Shown here one piece after another: positions 59,585-64,000 of a stretch of 64,000 bases of DNA. The notes under the pieces were generated by a model. It ran no database searches and was not told where the DNA came from. It worked only from the letters and a program-made list of their open reading frames with translations. The stretch is from Patiria miniata. Lineage: Eukaryota; Echinodermata; Asteroidea; Valvatida; Asterinidae. Every line of letters starts with the position of its first letter. The first letter of the stretch is position 1. Position numbers and translations under genes: made by a program. The DNA lies in the NCBI RefSeq assembly GCF_015706575.1, contig NW_024037073.1:26456622-26520621 (forward strand). Reading direction: 5' to 3'.

Positions 59585-59835
59585 TAGGTTTTGCCCTTCA
59601 CCGACATATAACCACTGTCTACTCGGTGTGTTACACCCGAGTAAAAGTTAAACAACCTCACGTGCTTGGTGGTCGAGTGGTAAGACGTCTGCTCAACAAA
59701 GCAGAAGGTTGTGGGTTCGATTCCCACCCGAGTGCTTTTGCTGACTTTCACTCAGGTTGAACACACTGAGTATACAGTGTTTGTACGTCGATGAAGGACA
59801 AAACCTAATATTGATGCAAATTCTATCTTATGAAT
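59585..59835 (+). mobile_element. tRNA-derived SINE with inverted body segments
   Basis: tRNA-like head 59664-59734 (A box tggtcgagtggt, B box ggttcgattccc). Upstream taggttttgcccttcaccga and downstream tcgatgaaggacaaaaccta are inverted repeats, giving a symmetrical element with the tRNA part in the middle. Confidence 0.8.
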
Positions 59836-59943
59836 AGTCTTTGCTACTTGATATGAACACTCCCCGATAGAAACGATACATGACACTCATTTGAAAATCC
59901 TCTGTACAGGCCTGGCATATCTTTTAAAAGTAAAGGCCTCAGA

Positions 59944-60253
59944 TGCAGATGCTTCCAGGGTTAGGGTTGTGGAACATGTAGGTATTGGGCAACATAGGTA
60001 GGCACCTGGTTCGGACAATGCCAGACTTGCATAGGTGATAACTCTTTCTTTCCCTTCCTAAATTTGCGAGAGAACTGACTGATCCCATCCCTGCTGGCAT
60101 CAGATCGAGTATGTATTGGCCCTCCAGTTGAGAGTAACCCAGGATAGTGACCTCCTGCAATCCTGTCTTGAGGGTGTTGAAAGAGCTGTCACACTACTCG
60201 TCCCATATGAAATCACGATTCTTCTTGGTTAAACAGTGAACGTAGTGGCCGAA
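59944..60253. repeat. Direct repeat, copy 2
   Basis: Near-identical copy of the arm-edge sequence without the telomere-like array. It is followed at once by two gaatgggggataccacatg units, also found once near 59413, then the LINE fragment. Confidence 0.9.
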
Positions 60254-60289
60254 GGGGGGATACCACATGTTGAATGGGGGATACCACAT

Positions 60290-60718
60290 GAATGAATCAC
60301 GGTCAAGTACCTCCCTCTCTCTTCAGTCCGATGGCGCAATTTGCGCTCAGTGGCCATTACTAGTCTACGCCAACAATCTTGATCCACTGCTGATCTTGAT
60401 GCTGCTGCAAGTCCCTGTCTGGTCCACTGCTTTATGTTGGTTCCATGATGTTGTTGGATGACGTCCTTCCCATAGACCAATCCCTGGATTATTTCTTTGT
60501 CGATTCCTTCGCGGCGCATGACGTGGCCAAAGAAATGCATCTTCCGCACAGCCATCTGTTGTCTCAGCATCAACTCACTCCCTGTGGTATCCAATACCCA
60601 GCGGTTGGTCCTCCTCTCCATCCACGACACTCGGAGAACGCGTCTGTATGCCCAGATCTCAAAGGCATCCACTCTACGCTAGTCTGCCCTTGGACTCACA
60701 ACCATAGGAAGCTATAGC
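60290..60718 (-). mobile_element. RTE-type LINE, 3' end of reverse transcriptase ORF
   Basis: The minus-strand frame reads VDAFEIWAYRRVLRVSWMER, then RTNRWVL, RKMHFFGHVMRREG and QHHGTNIKQWTRQGLA, ending with RHRTEER. This is the C-terminal tail typical of RTE-clade LINE polyproteins (DAFE.W..RR.LR..W..R..N...L....FGH.MRR.G). Just upstream SYGCESKGRLA appears in another frame, so at least one frameshift and a TAG precede it. 5'-truncated. Confidence 0.8.
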
Positions 60719-60719
60719 T

Positions 60720-63700
60720 ATAAATAGTGACACACACATGTTACAATAACAATATAATAATATAAAGGACATCAATACAGTGAAATAGTAAATTATAAGA
60801 ACTATGCACAGAAGATACATGTGCCACAATATTGCACTATAATACAAAACAAAACAAGAAAAAAAAACATGTTCACATCACAAAATCACCACATTCTTGA
60901 TAAAGTAAAATTTACTGAAAGAACAGAACAAGGATTAAAAATGACGGGCCTGGTGTGCTATTACCCCGATTTGAGTCTATGCAGCACTCTGTTCCCTGGC
61001 TAGCAACAGACTAATGCGCAACGCCTCTTTTTCCCACAAGTACGCCCTCAATGATCGTGCGCTACCAAACTGAAAAGGTGACGCGCTTCATAGCAGCACT
61101 TCACATGCTTATATAGTTGTCAACTCTAATATGTCGGAATCTACATGTATACTGTATACTCACCAGCTTAACTTTGCAAATAAAAAAAATGGATGTAAAA
61201 ATTTCGTTGGAATAATTCCTTTGGCAATGAAGGGGGGGGGGTAATGTTACTGCAAAAATAGATTTAACATTAATGCCACCATACTCTGTGTGCCTCAGTG
61301 TTTCATCAAAATGTAATTTGGAAACTGTTCTCTGATTATTTCATTTAAACACGATATAGACCTACCTTGACAAATAAAAATGGTAATCTAATTCTTCTCA
61401 CATATGGATCATGTGCCAACTTTCTAACCATAAATATTTTACTTTCTTCAATTACCGACTATCAAAAACCATTGAAAATACCAGTAAAATGTGAAATTAT
61501 TCTTTTAAATTAGAAAACTCTGGAAATGTTTGAATAATATAGTACTCAAGTTATTACTCGTACGCATATATGTTATTGATAATTCATAGCATAATATGGT
61601 AATATTTATTGTCCTTTCATAGTCAACTTGAATATGTCCGAGTCAATACTTTATACTCATCAGCTTAACTTTGAAAGTTTAGTTGCATGTGAATATTGCA
61701 TGGGAATAATACTGAAGGTAATGATGAAGGATTAACGCTACTGCGAGCATTGATTAGATGAGATCAATATGCCACCATACTCTTTGAAAATATATTAAAA
61801 ATGGCATTTTACTATATTAGAGTATTGGTATACAGAACAGGTCTTAATATATACATGTAGGACACTTAAGTTGGGATTTGCTTTCTCTGACGATCAAATT
61901 GCTTGAGAGTCAACAAATTCAAATCAATGTTGACTCCAATGAAACTTCAGCATAGTGCCAAACGCCAAATTGAATGTCAGTTGGAAGACCACCTTACCAC
62001 TGGCCAGTTGTTTGGTGGTTTGCTATATTATTTTACAAGGGCACACTAATCAGTATTCACAGCCTTTTACAATCCCACAAGGACAAGCAGGACCTGAAGT
62101 GCAGACTTGGAGAATCTGCTGCGAATGTGGTGAAGTGCAAGACATCACCTACGGGACTCGGTGAATAAAGATCCCTTGGCAAATATGGGATAGTGATAAA
62201 CTGCCCAACCTGGCACCAGCAAGGATCTATTGGCAGCAAGCTGACACTGGTTCCTATGGCTGAGCCACCACTAAGATATCGACATCTGGTGGTGACATGT
62301 TTTAGCCCATCCTCACTGGACAGTCCGATGGGTCACCTATACCCAAGGACTCGGCACCCATAGCAATGTGTCCCCACTTTAGCAAGCCTACGGGTCTTCT
62401 ATACCCATGGCATCTTACTCCTGTGCTGGGCCCAGGGACAATAGACCTGCTTCATTTACCTTCACTGGAGGAGCAGTAATGATTGACTGTACTCTGTGAG
62501 GAGCATCTCCATAGCCAAGGAGTCAGGAGTCATCCAGCCCTCAAGGATAGCCCCAGCTTCTCTCGTCTCATTAGCATCTCCTGTCACTGATGATGCACAG
62601 AATGGAGACCAGGAGTCATGGAAACACGAGCTTGTCCCAATTGCAGTTGCTAGGTAAGACTGTGCCATACTTTTTAATCATTCTTAAAAGAAAATATCTC
62701 AAAAGAAAAATGTGTAATTCCCATGGTGAAAACTTATCTGAATAACACAGTGCTTGTTGGCCTCTACTTTTGAATGCCCTCATGTAAAGTTGTTTTTGTC
62801 CTGTGGATTAATTGTCTTGGTCCTGTGGATTACTTGTCGTGACTTTGAAACATTGCAAATCACAATACGCATCTAGTCAATATCTATGTTCGTTCATTTT
62901 CCTCCAACTAAGTTGGCATGTAAACAGTAAAAACATGATATTTTTTCCATCGTAAACTATGTACCTTTCCACCCAGCACTTTGTCCAGTCTGGAGGTTGG
63001 CTGCCCTTATATGCTTGTACCTCTTTCCTGTTTGAATCAATCTTTCACCGAGAGCTTGGTCCTCTTTGATTCACTCAGGCCACTTTTTCCCCCTGTGTCC
63101 CTTTCTGTTGCCTTGATGAATTTGCCCTGCTAGTGTGTCATTATGTAGGTTGTGTTGCCTGACAAAATGACCAAATGTGGCCATATTCAAGGGAAGGTGT
63201 CACTGTTGCTGTTAGGCATACAGAGTGCATACTCCCATAAATATCACTTTCAAACAAACGTTTGATCTGAAGTGTAAAATCTCTTTAAAATGCTAATTAA
63301 ACCAAACTATGTCATCCGTCACTGACCAAATCTTGGTCAGCAACAACGTTTTCTGTAAAGTTACTGGACAAGCATTATCAGATAGTGATTTTTCTGTGGC
63401 TTATATCTCTTCTCTTTTATACAACTGCAACTTCTCAGAGAGTTCTATGTACATGTCAACCATTGCAAGAATGTAAAGAAAAGAGTTTTTAATCGGGTTT
63501 TTAACAATTGTGTAACATGGTGCACAACTTAAAAACAAAATGAAAGAAAAGTTAGTATCACTTGATAAAAGAAGTCATTTGTGGAAGTCCCCCTCCCTAT
63601 TTTTCACGTAAAACACCTCATAGTTAGGATTGAATGATGAAGATCTAATTTCCTATTAGTGAGAATATTTTCTAGCTAAAGCTGTAATATGAAATGTTTG

Positions 63701-64000
63701 TTGTGTGGTGTGTGTATGAACATATGAAGAGTGTATTTCCAAAATGCGATATACGCCATTTTCTTCCCTTTGAGAATCCTACTCTTCCCTGGCTGCCCAA
63801 AAGCACTTTAACACACAGGGTGTGCATAAAAAATGCATCAGTTACAAAACTGTGCTTAAATAAACAATCAAGGAACTATGATGATATAAGCTTTGGTAGT
63901 GTGTATGCACTTGACCATCAGCTTTAATTTGAGACCAATTGCAATTTATGTTCTTCCGAATGGCTGAGCAATTTTTTTTAACTGATGATTTTTATATCTG
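60720..64000. other. Right flank without a recognised gene
   Basis: AT-rich. 60990-61090 resembles the arm near 57415-57520. 61940-62165 has a frame ending CCECGEVQDITYGTR that faintly resembles the Cys-rich tail of LINE polyproteins, but it is too short to call. Nothing else recognised. Confidence 0.45.

Noticed and set aside
61955-62168. Possible LINE zinc-knuckle tail (CCECGEVQD)
   Set aside because: Too short, with stops nearby and no adjoining RT sequence; left as unannotated flank.

Overview
The window looks like genomic DNA of a marine invertebrate, probably a deuterostome (echinoderm, hemichordate or amphioxus type). It is AT-rich and intron-rich, tacatgta motifs are frequent, and young DNA transposons, tRNA-derived SINEs and Penelope-like fragments are dense. 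Recognisable proteins are animal ones (ZW10, TRMT2A, a rhodopsin-like GPCR). No bacterial operon, CRISPR array or complete viral genome is visible. The species assignment is inference.

The dominant structure is a giant inverted repeat. The left arm (1-17265) is repeated in reverse complement as the right arm (42143-58911) around a spacer of about 24.9 kb. The left arm runs off the window, so its full length is unknown. Arms differ by scattered substitutions, small indels, a small transposon present only on the left, a hairpin insertion only on the left and a splice-acceptor change on the left. This could be a real segmental inverted duplication or two alleles joined head to head by the assembler; sequence alone cannot decide.

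Arms, from the outside inward: possible N-terminal fragment of a Penelope-like element; degenerate telomere-like TAACCCTAACCATC array; an AT-rich stretch with unrecognised ORFs; a ~20 bp minisatellite; two decayed Penelope-like copies head to head across a GC-rich microsatellite; a 2.4 kb block that recurs a third time next to ZW10; and the last three exons of a gene encoding a bacterial-type phosphonate/phosphite-binding (PhnD-like) domain, intact on the right and with a lost splice acceptor on the left. The arm homology ends inside a hAT-like element.

Spacer, left to right: third copy of the 2.4 kb block; ZW10 exons 1 and 2, whose intron 1 holds a nested foldback transposon with 9-bp target duplications; many small nonautonomous transposons (piggyBac, hAT, Tc1/mariner and Harbinger types); a GPCR pseudogene with insertions; central TRMT2A exons carrying in-frame stops and a transposon inside one exon; a TRMT2A RRM-type exon out of order; and an apparently intact intronless class A GPCR on the minus strand. 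The two GPCR loci are direct duplicates, which, together with the scrambled TRMT2A exon order, suggests a tandem duplication of a unit in which the GPCR lies antisense within a TRMT2A intron.

The right flank beyond the palindrome holds a SINE, a short direct repeat of the arm edge, an RTE-type LINE 3' fragment and about 3 kb with nothing recognised.
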